This document shows positions 8,615-17,096 of a DNA stretch of 64,000 nucleotides, piece after piece. Origin of the DNA: Prodigiosinella aquatilis (lineage in GTDB: Bacteria > Pseudomonadota > Gammaproteobacteria > Enterobacterales > Enterobacteriaceae); assembly GCA_030388725.1 (NCBI GenBank), contig CP128857.1, positions 744,001 to 808,000 of the forward strand. The letters run 5' to 3'. The stretch's first letter is position 1, and every line of letters begins with the position of its first letter. The notes beneath the pieces were generated by a model, which was not told the origin of the DNA, made no database searches, and saw nothing but the letters and a program-made list of their open reading frames with translations. The translations under genes were made by a program, and so were the position numbers.

Positions 8615-9531
8615 GGTGTATCTCCTTAACGTTTTGATTTTTAAAATTTCAGACTCAAAAATTCGATTTCCCACTGTATGGAGACCAGGTCGGCAGTGTC
8701 AGCGGGTTGTGATGGGTCGGCGATACCGACAGAGGTAAGTCGTTGTCTCCACCGACCCGTTCCTATATGTGAAAAGGACGTAATCTACCAATGACTCTAA
8801 TCCTGTAATGTTTTGGCAAGTCAGGAAGTTTGTTTGGTATTGATGCAAATCAAACCCTAAGGGCAGCAAGATAAAGACCTGTGATCCCGGTATACAGAAT
8901 GGTCCAGTTAACTAGACCAGGATAGCCAGGGAAGGCACCTGGAGGGGCGCATGATGTCTGTGCTCAACCCGTTTATGTCGATATTTAGCCAATAGGTACT
9001 ACTACAAATAGTATGGTATTTACGCGCAGAGGTTACCTTCCGGCAATTGCCATTATCGGCAGGTGGGTGGCAGTCAGAAGAAGAACGCGGGAGACGATGG
9101 AGAGGCAGTGGCTGCGAGCAGATCAGGTTTTTCAGTCTGGTTTTCATGGTACGGATTACGGTGCTGCCTTCGCTGATCACAATGAAGTACGCTTGCCTGA
9201 AATAATCTAATTTTGCCTATTTTTCGCATTACTTTAAATAATGCGTTAACAATATATATGATTTATTTAAATTCCGCGTTTTTAATAAAAATCACTATAA
9301 AAAATCGATTAATTTATTTTTTATCTGTATAAAATTCTTATTTTTATTATTTTAGTGGTGCTATTAACTGATATTGATAAGCTAAAATTAATAGGAAAAC
9401 ATCATTATTATATAAATTAACTTATGACAATGGCAGTGGTGGCGAAACGATTTCAGTGGTAAGTTCAGTGCATAGATAACGTTTGCGTCGTGGTTTTATC
9501 TCTTTAAGGCGCAGCTAAGCAGAGGGAAAAG
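8615..9531. other. Intergenic region between fucO and gcvT
   Basis: This 917-bp stretch separates two divergent genes. Near fucO it holds complementary arms between 8679 and 8758 and the FNR box at 8840. From about 9220 to 9420 it is strikingly AT-rich. Short frames at 8908-9180 (-) and 9013-9210 (+) overlap each other, lack ribosome sites and match nothing recognised. No glycine-riboswitch-like aptamer was seen before gcvT. GcvA/Lrp-type control is expected from E. coli but no site is asserted. Confidence 0.5.
8840..8853. promoter_or_regulatory. Perfect-consensus FNR box upstream of fucO
   Basis: The sequence TTGATGCAAATCAA matches the FNR consensus TTGAT-N4-ATCAA at all ten specified bases. 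It lies about 226 bp upstream of the fucO start, the nearest gene on that side. Class II activation would place the transcript start near 8805 and leave a leader of about 190 nt. gcvT is about 680 bp away on the other side. Direct sequence match; function inferred. Confidence 0.65.
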
Positions 9532-10632
9532 ATGGCAAAGCAAACTCCGTTATATGAACAGCATGTGGCCGATGGGGCCAAAATGGTGGATTTTCACGGC
9601 TGGATGATGCCGCTGCATTATGGTTCCCAGTTGGAAGAACATCATACGGTGCGCAACAGTGCCGGGATGTTTGATGTGTCGCATATGACCATTGTCGATT
9701 TACGCGGTGCCCGCACGCGCGAATTTCTGCGCTATCTGTTGGCGAACGATGTTGCCAAACTCACCCAACCGGGTAAAGCGCTGTATAGCGCTATGCTGCT
9801 GCCTTCTGGCGGCGTGATTGACGATTTGATCGTTTATTTCCTGACAGAAGACTATTTCCGTCTGGTAGTGAACTCCGCCACCCGTGACAAAGATCTGGCC
9901 TGGATCAGCGAGCATGCTACGTCTTTCGGGGTTGATATTCAGGTGCGCGACGATCTGGCGTTGATCGCCATTCAGGGGCCGCAGGCACAGGAAAAAGTAC
10001 AAGGTTTACTGACGGAAAAACAGCGTCGGCAGGTGGCAGGCATGAAGCCATTTTTTGGCGTGCAGGCAGATGACTGGTTTATTGCCACGACGGGCTATAC
10101 TGGCGAAGCGGGCTATGAGATCGCCCTGCCACAAGAGCAGGTCGTCAGTACCTGGCAGCAGTTGTTGGCAGTGGGTGTTAAACCTTGTGGACTGGGTGCG
10201 CGCGACACGCTACGTCTGGAAGCTGGCATGAATCTCTATGGTCAGGATATGGATGAAAGTATTTCACCACTGGCCGCTAATATGGGATGGACTATTGCCT
10301 GGCAGCCGGAAGATCGTCAGTTCATCGGCCGTGAAGCACTGGAGCTCCAGCGAGCTACCGGCACTGAGCAGTTGGTCGGGTTGGTCATGACGGAAAAAGG
10401 CGTGCTGCGTAATGCGCTGCCGGTTCATTTTACCGATACCCACGGTGTTATGCAGGAAGGTGTTATCACCAGTGGTTCGTTCTCGCCGACGTTGGGTGTC
10501 AGCATTGCGCTGGCGCGGGTACCCGCAGGTATCGGTGAAAACGCGATTGTTCAGATTCGTAATCGAGAAGTCTCCGTGCGAGTAACCAAACCGAATTTTG
10601 TCCGCGCAGGAAAATCGATTGTTCAGTATTAA
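9532..10632 (+). CDS. gcvT: glycine cleavage system aminomethyltransferase (T protein)
   Basis: A 366-residue tetrahydrofolate-dependent enzyme that takes the aminomethyl group from lipoylated H protein, releasing ammonia and giving 5,10-methylene-THF. It starts MAKQTPLYEQHVADGAKMVDF as in E. coli and contains MFDVSHM, TGYTGEAGYEI and the C-terminal barrel with NALPVHF. A GAGGG ribosome site precedes the ATG. It heads the order gcvT-gcvH-gcvP, 33 bp before gcvH. Length matches E. coli (364). Confidence 0.96.
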   Translation: MAKQTPLYEQHVADGAKMVDFHGWMMPLHYGSQLEEHHTVRNSAGMFDVSHMTIVDLRGARTREFLRYLLANDVAKLTQPGKALYSAMLLPSGGVIDDLIVYFLTEDYFRLVVNSATRDKDLAWISEHATSFGVDIQVRDDLALIAIQGPQAQEKVQGLLTEKQRRQVAGMKPFFGVQADDWFIATTGYTGEAGYEIALPQEQVVSTWQQLLAVGVKPCGLGARDTLRLEAGMNLYGQDMDESISPLAANMGWTIAWQPEDRQFIGREALELQRATGTEQLVGLVMTEKGVLRNALPVHFTDTHGVMQEGVITSGSFSPTLGVSIALARVPAGIGENAIVQIRNREVSVRVTKPNFVRAGKSIVQY

Positions 10633-10665
10633 CCGTTTTGTGATGAATTGAAGGAGAGAGTGGCA

Positions 10666-11058
10666 ATGAGCAATGTCCCGGCAGAGTTAAAATATACCAC
10701 TTCGCATGAGTGGGTGATGGCGGAAGGTGATGGTATTTATAGTGTCGGTATCACGGAACACGCCCAGGAATTGTTGGGTGACATGGTGTTTCTCGATCTT
10801 CCTGAAATAGGAACGACCGTCGCTGTGGGTGAAGATTGTGCTGTTGCGGAATCGGTGAAAGCCGCATCGGATATTTATGCGCCGATCAGCGGTGAGATTG
10901 TGGCAATTAACGACGAATTGGAAACTACTCCCGAACTGGTTAACAGCGCACCTTATAGTGATGGTTGGCTATTCCGCATCAAAGCTGCTGATGAGTCTGA
11001 TCTGAATGAATTGCTTGATGCCAATGGATATCAGGCACTGTTGGAAGAAGACGAATAA
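10666..11058 (+). CDS. gcvH: glycine cleavage system H protein
   Basis: A 130-residue lipoyl carrier that shuttles the aminomethyl intermediate between the P, T and L proteins. The lipoylation site is the Lys in AVAESVKAASDIYAP (about residues 60-74). The start at 10666 gives MSNVPAELKY, identical in form to E. coli, and has AAGGAGAGAGTGG just upstream; a frame six codons longer is rejected. It lies between gcvT and gcvP, but a terminator-like hairpin follows immediately. Confidence 0.95.
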   Translation: MSNVPAELKYTTSHEWVMAEGDGIYSVGITEHAQELLGDMVFLDLPEIGTTVAVGEDCAVAESVKAASDIYAPISGEIVAINDELETTPELVNSAPYSDGWLFRIKAADESDLNELLDANGYQALLEEDE

Positions 11059-11062
11059 CCGC

Positions 11063-11097
11063 AACGCCCCGGACGTCAAACGAACCGGGGCGTTTTA
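11063..11097 (+). terminator. Terminator-like hairpin between gcvH and gcvP
   Basis: Perfect 10-bp GC-rich stem AACGCCCCGG / CCGGGGCGTT, 12-base loop, followed by TTATT. It sits 4 bp after the gcvH stop and 42 bp before the gcvP ATG. It should reduce read-through and so lower gcvP relative to gcvT and gcvH, unless gcvP has its own promoter or the hairpin acts in mRNA stability. Confidence 0.7.
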
Positions 11098-11138
11098 TTG
11101 TGCCCGTTTGATTTTGTTTGATGCAGGAAATTTCCGTC

Positions 11139-14012
11139 ATGACCCAGACTCTCAGTCAACTTGAACACGACAGCGCTTTTGTTGAACGTCACCTCGGCCC
11201 GTCTGCCAGCCAGCAGCAACAGATGTTGGCGACTATCGGTGCCGAGTCACTGGATGCGCTTACCCGGCAGATTGTCCCTATTGATATTCAGTTACCCAGC
11301 CCGCCTGCGGTGGGAGAGGCAGTAACGGAACATCAGGCACTGGCGGAGCTGAAAGCTATCGCTGGCCGCAATCAACGTTACAAAAGCTACATCGGAATGG
11401 GCTATCACGCCGTACTGATGCCACCGGTGATTCTGCGTAACGTGCTGGAAAACCCGGGTTGGTATACCGCTTATACGCCGTATCAACCGGAAGTGTCGCA
11501 AGGGCGACTGGAAGCGTTGCTGAATTTCCAACAGGTGACTCAAGACCTGACTGGCCTGGATCTGGCCTCGGCCTCATTGCTGGATGAAGCGACTGCGGCG
11601 GCAGAAGCGATGGCAATGGCTAAGCGCATCAGCAAACTCAAGCAGGCAAACTGCTTTTTTGTAGCGGATGATGTGCATCCGCAAACGTTGGATGTGGTGC
11701 GTACCCGTGCCCTGACACTGGGTTTTGAGGTTGTCACCGGCAAGGCGCAGGATGCGCTGAAACATGATGATGTGTTTGGTGTGCTGTTACAGCAGTGTGG
11801 GACGACCGGCGAACTGCATGATTACCGCGCGCTGATGGCCGATCTGAAAAAACGAAAGGTTATCAGTTGCATGGCTGCCGATATCATGGCGCTGGTGTTG
11901 TTGGCCGCACCAGGCAAACAAGGCGCCGATATGGTGTTTGGCTCGGCCCAGCGTTTTGGCGTGCCGATGGGATACGGCGGCCCGCATGCGGCGTTTTTTG
12001 CCTGCAACGATGAATACAAACGCGCCATGCCGGGACGACTCATTGGCGTGTCCCGCGATGCTGCCGGTAATACAGCGCTGCGCATGGCGATGCAGACTCG
12101 CGAACAGCATATCCGCCGTGAAAAGGCCAACTCCAATATTTGTACATCGCAGGTATTGCTGGCGAACATCGCCGGAATGTATGCGGTTTATCATGGTCCT
12201 GAAGGGTTGGCGCGTATTGCCCAGCGTATTCATCGGCTGACGGATATCCTGGCTTATGGTCTGCAACAACGCGGCCTGACACTGCGTCATCAAACCTGGT
12301 TTGACACCATTACTGTTGACGTGGCTGATAAAGCCGCTGTGTTGAGTCGGGCGCAACGTTTTGGCATCAACTTACGCAGTGATCTGAACGGTGCGGTGGG
12401 TATCGCGTTGGATGAAGCCACCCGCCGTGATGATGTATTGACACTGTTTGCCGTTCTGTTGGGTGATAATCACGGGTTGAACATTGATACGCTCGATGCC
12501 GCCGTCAGCGCTCAGTCAGCGTCTATTCCCGCAGCGTTATGGCGGAATGACGCCATCCTGACCCATCCGGTTTTCAACCGTTACCACAGCGAAACCGAAA
12601 TGATGCGTTATCTGCATCGTCTGGAGAGCAAGGATCTGGCGCTGAATCAGGCGATGATCCCGTTGGGTTCCTGCACCATGAAACTTAACGCGGTAGCTGA
12701 AATGTTGCCGATTACCTGGCCGGAATTTGCCGAACTGCATCCATTCTGCCCACCAGAGCAGGCGCTGGGATATCGTCAGTTGATCGAACAGCTTTCCGGC
12801 TGGTTGGTACAGTTGACTGGCTATGACGCCATTTGCATGCAGCCGAACTCCGGGGCGCAGGGTGAATATGCCGGTATGCTGGCGATTCGTCGCTATCATG
12901 AAAGCCGTAACGACGCGGCGCGTACTATCTGTTTAATCCCCAGTTCGGCCCACGGCACCAACCCGGCTTCGGCACATATGGCGGGAATGGATGTGGTGGT
13001 GGTGGCCTGTGACAAACAGGGCAATATCGATCTGCATGATCTGCGGGAAAAAGCCCAGCAGGCGGATGATCATCTTGCCTGCATTATGGTGACGTATCCG
13101 TCTACTCATGGCGTGTATGAAGAAACCATCCGTGAAGTATGCCAGATTGTGCATCAGTACGGCGGTCAGGTGTATCTGGATGGCGCCAACATGAACGCCC
13201 AGGTTGGCATTACCACACCGGGCTACATCGGTGCTGATGTATCGCATCTCAACCTGCATAAAACCTTCTGTATTCCGCATGGCGGCGGTGGGCCGGGCAT
13301 GGGACCGATTGGTGTGAAAGCCCATCTGGCCCCGTTCGTTCCGGGCCATACCGTGGTAACAATGGATGGCATGCTGACGCAGCAAGGCGCCGTTTCCGCC
13401 GCGCCGTTTGGCAGTGCGTCAATTCTGCCGATCAGCTGGATGTATATCCGCATGATGGGCGCGGAAGGATTGAAGCAGGCCAGTCAGGTGGCGATTCTGA
13501 ATGCCAACTACGTGGCAGCCAGGCTGAATGAAGCTTATCCCGTGTTGTACACTGGCCGTGGCGGACGCGTGGCGCATGAATGTATTCTGGATATTCGTCC
13601 GCTGAAGGAGAGCAGTGGTATCAGTGAAATGGACGTTGCCAAACGCTTGATCGACTACGGTTTCCATGCCCCAACCATGTCGTTCCCGGTAGCAGGGACG
13701 TTGATGATTGAACCCACAGAGTCTGAAAGTCAGGCTGAGCTGGACCGTTTTATTGATGCCATGCTGGCGATTCGGGAAGAGATTGACCGTGTAGTTAGTG
13801 GCGAATGGCCACTGGATGACAACCCGTTGGTTAACGCGCCGCATACGCAAACCGAGCTGGCTGGTGACTGGCAACACCCATACAGTCGTGAACTGGCGGT
13901 ATTCCCGGCTGGACAGAGCCACAAATACTGGCCGGCAGTGAAGCGCCTGGATGACGTTTATGGCGACCGTAACCTGTTCTGCTCCTGTGTACCGATGAGC
14001 GACTATGAGTAA
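11139..14012 (+). CDS. gcvP: glycine dehydrogenase (decarboxylating), P protein
   Basis: A 957-residue PLP enzyme (E. coli 957) that decarboxylates glycine and loads the aminomethyl group onto H protein. The Schiff-base Lys lies in HLNLHKTFCIPHGGGGPG near residue 705. The N-terminal inactive half and C-terminal active half of the fused dimer are both complete, and the C-terminus ends NLFCSCVPMSDYE like E. coli. The ATG at 11139 (MTQTLSQ) matches the family and has AGGAAA upstream; the in-frame ATGs at 11118 and 11121 are less likely. A strong terminator follows. Confidence 0.96.
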   Translation: MTQTLSQLEHDSAFVERHLGPSASQQQQMLATIGAESLDALTRQIVPIDIQLPSPPAVGEAVTEHQALAELKAIAGRNQRYKSYIGMGYHAVLMPPVILRNVLENPGWYTAYTPYQPEVSQGRLEALLNFQQVTQDLTGLDLASASLLDEATAAAEAMAMAKRISKLKQANCFFVADDVHPQTLDVVRTRALTLGFEVVTGKAQDALKHDDVFGVLLQQCGTTGELHDYRALMADLKKRKVISCMAADIMALVLLAAPGKQGADMVFGSAQRFGVPMGYGGPHAAFFACNDEYKRAMPGRLIGVSRDAAGNTALRMAMQTREQHIRREKANSNICTSQVLLANIAGMYAVYHGPEGLARIAQRIHRLTDILAYGLQQRGLTLRHQTWFDTITVDVADKAAVLSRAQRFGINLRSDLNGAVGIALDEATRRDDVLTLFAVLLGDNHGLNIDTLDAAVSAQSASIPAALWRNDAILTHPVFNRYHSETEMMRYLHRLESKDLALNQAMIPLGSCTMKLNAVAEMLPITWPEFAELHPFCPPEQALGYRQLIEQLSGWLVQLTGYDAICMQPNSGAQGEYAGMLAIRRYHESRNDAARTICLIPSSAHGTNPASAHMAGMDVVVVACDKQGNIDLHDLREKAQQADDHLACIMVTYPSTHGVYEETIREVCQIVHQYGGQVYLDGANMNAQVGITTPGYIGADVSHLNLHKTFCIPHGGGGPGMGPIGVKAHLAPFVPGHTVVTMDGMLTQQGAVSAAPFGSASILPISWMYIRMMGAEGLKQASQVAILNANYVAARLNEAYPVLYTGRGGRVAHECILDIRPLKESSGISEMDVAKRLIDYGFHAPTMSFPVAGTLMIEPTESESQAELDRFIDAMLAIREEIDRVVSGEWPLDDNPLVNAPHTQTELAGDWQHPYSRELAVFPAGQSHKYWPAVKRLDDVYGDRNLFCSCVPMSDYE

Positions 14013-14078
14013 CAGCGAGTAGATTTAACGGCGGTTAATACAGTTTGTGTCTGACTGAGTTGTTAAATGCCAAAACTG

Positions 14079-14108
14079 AAAAAGCGAACTGAAAGGTTCG
14101 CTTTTTTT
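14079..14108 (+). terminator. Rho-independent terminator after gcvP
   Basis: Perfect 11-bp stem AAAAAGCGAAC / GTTCGCTTTTT with a six-base loop that runs directly into a T-tract. It lies about 67 bp past the gcvP stop and only 8 bp before the left end of the IS3-family element. Confidence 0.88.
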
Positions 14109-14116
14109 GTTTTAAT

Positions 14117-14142
14117 TGACCCATCCTAAATAGCGTTGACAC
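14117..14142 (+). repeat. Left inverted repeat of the IS3-family element
   Basis: A 26-bp terminal repeat starting TGACCCATCC and ending GTTGACAC. It pairs with the repeat at 15394-15419. Confidence 0.85.
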
Positions 14143-14170
14143 ATTTAACTCGCACACTGAGGAAAATGTG

Positions 14171-14569
14171 ATGAACCAATATGTTAAACGCACGCAACGC
14201 GATTACCCTCTATCCTTTAAATTGGCCGTTGTCGAACAGGTCGAAAAAGGTGAAATGACTTACCGCCAGGCGCAAGACCGCTACGGCATTCAAGGTAGCC
14301 ACACCGTCATGACGTGGCTACGCAAGTACGGTCAACTTGACTGGTTTTCCTCCTCTCCTGCAAGAACGTGCGGAGTTAACATGCCCAAAATGCCTCTCAC
14401 TCCCGAGCAACGAATTAAAGAGCTCGAACAGCAACTCGCTGAATCAGAAGTCAAAGCCCAGTTTTTTGAAGCGGTTGTGAAGGTCATGAACACAGAGTTC
14501 GGAGCCACACTGACAAAAAAGCAGTTAGCCACATTATCACGCAAGCACAAGCGCCGGGACTCACAGTAA
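14171..14569 (+). CDS. IS3-family transposase OrfA
   Basis: A 132-residue OrfA. The N-terminal helix-turn-helix (YPLSFKLAVVEQVEKGEMTY..., about residues 10-50) binds the inverted repeats. A Leu/Glu-rich coiled coil follows (about residues 75-100, RIKELEQQLAESEVKAQFFE) for multimerisation. The ATG at 14171 has GAGGA upstream; a GTG one codon earlier is in frame. Near the 3' end the heptamer A AAA AAG (14515-14521) allows -1 frameshifting into OrfB. Produced alone, OrfA usually represses transposition in this family. Confidence 0.9.
   Translation: MNQYVKRTQRDYPLSFKLAVVEQVEKGEMTYRQAQDRYGIQGSHTVMTWLRKYGQLDWFSSSPARTCGVNMPKMPLTPEQRIKELEQQLAESEVKAQFFEAVVKVMNTEFGATLTKKQLATLSRKHKRRDSQ
14515..14521 (+). 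promoter_or_regulatory. -1 programmed frameshift heptamer in the IS3-family element
   Basis: A AAA AAG is read in the OrfA frame as ACA AAA AAG. Slipping back one base opens the OrfB frame without a stop through the OrfB start region, giving OrfAB. This is the canonical IS3-family signal. Confidence 0.85.
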
Positions 14570-14574
14570 CGCGT

Positions 14575-15384
14575 GTGTGCCGGTTCATGGGGATTAGCCG
14601 ACAGGCGTGGTATCAGTCTTTGCAGCGTGAGCGTGGAAGAGAAATACTGGCTCAAAATATCATTGAACAAGTGACAGCCATTCGGTTGCAACAGCCCCGT
14701 TTGGGAACGCGTAAATTGCATTACTTGTTGCGACAACACGCAGAACCGGCGTTACATGTTGGCCGTGATCGCCTGTTCCAGATACTGCGTTGCTCGCGGT
14801 TACTGGTGATGCCTAAACGGGCCTATCACAAAACGACGAATAGCCATCATCGCTTTCACCGTCACCCTAACTTACTGAAGTCAGGTGAAAATCAGGTTGT
14901 TGCCAGCCACTCGGAACAGGTATGGGTCGCGGATATCACGTACCTTCCACTACGTCATGGAACGGCGTATGTCAGTCTGGTGACCGATGCCTGGTCGAGA
15001 AAAATAGTGGGATATCATGTGCATGAAAGTCTGCATACCCGGCATGTGGCCGCCGCGCTCAAAATGGCATTGGTGAGCAAGCGCACAGCCGCTCCGCTGA
15101 TACATCACTCAGACCGAGGTATTCAGTACTGTTCAACAGAATATCAGGCGCTACATGAACGTCACGGTGTCATCTGCTCGATGACGGATGGATATGACTG
15201 TTATCAGAATGCGCTGGCGGAACGGGTAAACGGAATATTAAAAATGGAATATCTGCTCGTCAGGCCAGAAGATATCGTGCAGGCAAGAAAGATGGTCAGG
15301 GAGTCAGTGGAAATCTACAACACACGGCGCCCCCATCTGTCTTTAAAATACAAAACGCCCGATGAAGTTCATCAGGCGTTTTAA
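14575..15384 (+). CDS. IS3-family transposase OrfB, DDE catalytic part
   Basis: A 269-residue rve-type integrase domain. The catalytic triad is visible as D in WVADITYLP, D in HHSDRGIQYCS and E in NALAERVNGILKMEYL, with normal spacing. It is in the -1 frame relative to OrfA and is probably made mostly as an OrfAB fusion through the A6G site at 14515, since its own start (GTG at 14575) has no good ribosome site. No internal stop or frameshift is seen, so the enzyme looks functional. Confidence 0.92.
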   Translation: MCRFMGISRQAWYQSLQRERGREILAQNIIEQVTAIRLQQPRLGTRKLHYLLRQHAEPALHVGRDRLFQILRCSRLLVMPKRAYHKTTNSHHRFHRHPNLLKSGENQVVASHSEQVWVADITYLPLRHGTAYVSLVTDAWSRKIVGYHVHESLHTRHVAAALKMALVSKRTAAPLIHHSDRGIQYCSTEYQALHERHGVICSMTDGYDCYQNALAERVNGILKMEYLLVRPEDIVQARKMVRESVEIYNTRRPHLSLKYKTPDEVHQAF

Positions 15385-15393
15385 GGCTTAAAA

Positions 15394-15419
15394 GTGTCAA
15401 CCTATATCAGGACTAGTCA
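15394..15419 (-). repeat. Right inverted repeat of the IS3-family element
   Basis: A 26-bp terminal repeat, GTGTCAACCT... ending GACTAGTCA. It is complementary to the left end at 18 of 26 positions. Confidence 0.85.
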
Positions 15420-15544
15420 AATTTGTGTCTGCCTCAATGTGGGTTTGCGAAATCAAAAAGGTCAGTAGAGAAGTATCATCATGGTGGCATATCTGTATTT
15501 CGGTATTCAAGGTCAACATGAAAGTCGATAAATTGCTTCAGGAC

Positions 15545-15795
15545 TTCATTATTAGCGGTGGGTTTGATCTCTTGCAATTGTAGCGGTCAACCAAAAACAG
15601 CACGTTCTCAGCATGGCCTGATCGCATATGGGCATCAACCAGAGCACTACCTGTGCGGGTTTTTTACTCCCTGAGCGCTTGCGTAAGAATGTCGAACTCT
15701 TCGACGACCTGAGTAGGAACGTTGACATTTCAGCCGGAAATTGCCAATAGTGTATCAATTAACTCTGCCCTGGTTTGTGCTTCCATTTGACTCAT
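15545..15795 (-). pseudogene. Remnant of an HsdR-type restriction helicase subunit
   Basis: The frame opens MSQMEAQTRAELID directly after the mrr stop, an N-terminus seen in type I restriction R subunits. After a stop and a frame change it continues with KTRTGSALVDAHMRSGHAEN and VLFLVDR. That fits the helicase motif I tail (G-KTRT) through motif Ia (VLFLVDR) of HsdR/DEAD proteins. A TAA replaces the residues just before KTRT, and only about 80 codons remain, so the gene is dead and internally deleted. Placement after mrr suggests a former mrr-hsdR-type restriction cluster. The region between it and the IS holds no other recognisable gene. Confidence 0.6.
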
Positions 15796-16728
15796 TTAAC
15801 TGGCTTCAAAAAACTCTTCGTCAATTTTCTTCAGGTATAATACCTGTTCATCACGACTGCCGATGTTGTAATGCAACATGAGTTTGGCTAATTCTTTGCC
15901 ATTAATTAGTACAATACGTGTAGATAAATCTTTGGCGGTTTGTACTGCTGATGGCGTGAAATCTGACGTAGTAATGAAAATCCCTTTCTGTGCTTTTTTA
16001 AGATTCAATGCTCCAAAAAAGCCGCGGATATCGCTGGCGCTAATGTTGTTGCCTTCGGCATAGCGTTTGGCTTGTATGTATATTTGGTCAACGCCTAACG
16101 GGTCTTGGTTAATTACACCATCAATACCGTTATCGCCAGATTTTCCTAATGCTTGGGCCGCGCCTTCGCCACTACCGCCATAGCCCATGGCAAGTAAAAG
16201 CTCGATTAGCAGCGTTTCAAAAAACGCGGGGGACACTTTTCGGGTGCGAGAAAGCATCTCTTCAGCCAGAGCATCGTTAATACGTTTATATGCATTTAAC
16301 AACGCTTCATCAGGTGTGATATCGCTCTCGGTATCAATTCCGGGTTCATAGATTTGTGTTGGCTGAAGTTCTATCTCATTACTTTTTTGCTTAAAGGCCA
16401 CAAACTCATCAAATTGCTTTAAGTAATCGTTATTGATCTCTACGTTGGGGTCTTTCAGTGCATCGATACCACGAGAAGTGATGATAAAGTGAGCTCTGCG
16501 GGGCGAATCTAGCATCCCTGCTTTGATCAAATAGGTTTTGGCCCACCCAACACGATTATCGAGTACCGGTTGTTTGCCACTAGGCAGGGTTTCAACACGC
16601 TCTTCTTCAGTTAAACCAAACTGGTTTGCAAGCTGATTGATAACATCCCGCAGTTTAACTTCCTGTCCACGAGCATTATGGGCAATCTCAAGAAAAGGCT
16701 GCATAAATTGCTGGTAACTTGGTATCAC
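15796..16728 (-). CDS. mrr: Mrr-type methylation-dependent restriction endonuclease
   Basis: A 310-residue protein of the Mrr family (E. coli Mrr 304), a type IV enzyme cutting DNA with foreign methylation. The N-terminal winged-helix Mrr_N domain spans roughly residues 1-95. The C-terminal PD-(D/E)XK nuclease domain (about 165-300) has DNGIDGVINQDP and YIQAKRYA, the D...QxK catalytic core. The start is GTG at 16728 with AAGGA eight bases upstream. It is followed immediately by the hsdR-like remnant. The interval between the gcv genes and yqfA is a variable site here, suggesting acquisition. No inactivating change seen. Confidence 0.88.
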   Translation of the reverse strand: MIPSYQQFMQPFLEIAHNARGQEVKLRDVINQLANQFGLTEEERVETLPSGKQPVLDNRVGWAKTYLIKAGMLDSPRRAHFIITSRGIDALKDPNVEINNDYLKQFDEFVAFKQKSNEIELQPTQIYEPGIDTESDITPDEALLNAYKRINDALAEEMLSRTRKVSPAFFETLLIELLLAMGYGGSGEGAAQALGKSGDNGIDGVINQDPLGVDQIYIQAKRYAEGNNISASDIRGFFGALNLKKAQKGIFITTSDFTPSAVQTAKDLSTRIVLINGKELAKLMLHYNIGSRDEQVLYLKKIDEEFFEAS

Positions 16729-17096
16729 GTCCAGTCCTTTTTTCTGTGAAGGTATCAGGTGTTTTCCGTCAACATTGTAAATCTGTAAGGTCGTGACACC
16801 AGCGGAATTTCCGGTGTTGCCGCAGGGTTTACGGTTTCTATTGGGTTAGGTAAATGATGACTTCTTATCAGAAAACACAAACCTGAGTAGATGGTCACAC
16901 CTAACATGATGAGGATATGAGAAAAATGTGTAGGGCTCAATGACATCCATAGCAATTACTTGCCCGGTTTCTTTCACTCATGAGCAAATCACCGCCCGTA
17001 TCGGGTTTTAAGCGATACCGCCCCCCGATAGCAAATCAGATTCCAGCACGGTGGCCGGAACCCGATTTACCTTCTGTTCAAGCATGATAAAGCCGA
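16729..17096. other. Intergenic region between mrr and the HD-domain gene
   Basis: A 368-bp interval upstream of mrr and downstream of the HD gene, both on the minus strand. A 66-codon frame at 16755-16955 (-) is hydrophobic at its start but has no ribosome site or recognised homology, and is probably chance. No tRNA, repeat or clear terminator was recognised. Confidence 0.4.

Larger units (their letters stand above)
14117..15419 (+). mobile_element. Complete IS3-family insertion sequence, 1303 bp
   Basis: The ends TGACCCATCC... and ...GACTAGTCA are imperfect inverted repeats matching at 18 of 26 positions, with the inner 8 bp (GTTGACAC / GTGTCAAC) perfect. They begin TG and end CA as IS3 elements do. 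The triplet AAT flanks both sides (14114-14116 and 15420-15422), a 3-bp target duplication. Inside are two overlapping transposase frames with a -1 slippery heptamer. Intact ends, duplication and frames suggest a fairly recent and possibly active insertion. It landed just past the gcvP terminator. The exact IS name was not determined. Confidence 0.9.

Noticed and set aside
9420..9531. Possible glycine riboswitch before gcvT
   Set aside because: No tandem aptamer-like conserved core was recognisable. Enterobacterial gcv operons are controlled by GcvA, GcvR and Lrp instead.
16755..16955. 66-codon hydrophobic minus-strand frame upstream of mrr
   Set aside because: No ribosome site, no recognised relatives, and an AT-rich intergenic setting where chance frames are common.
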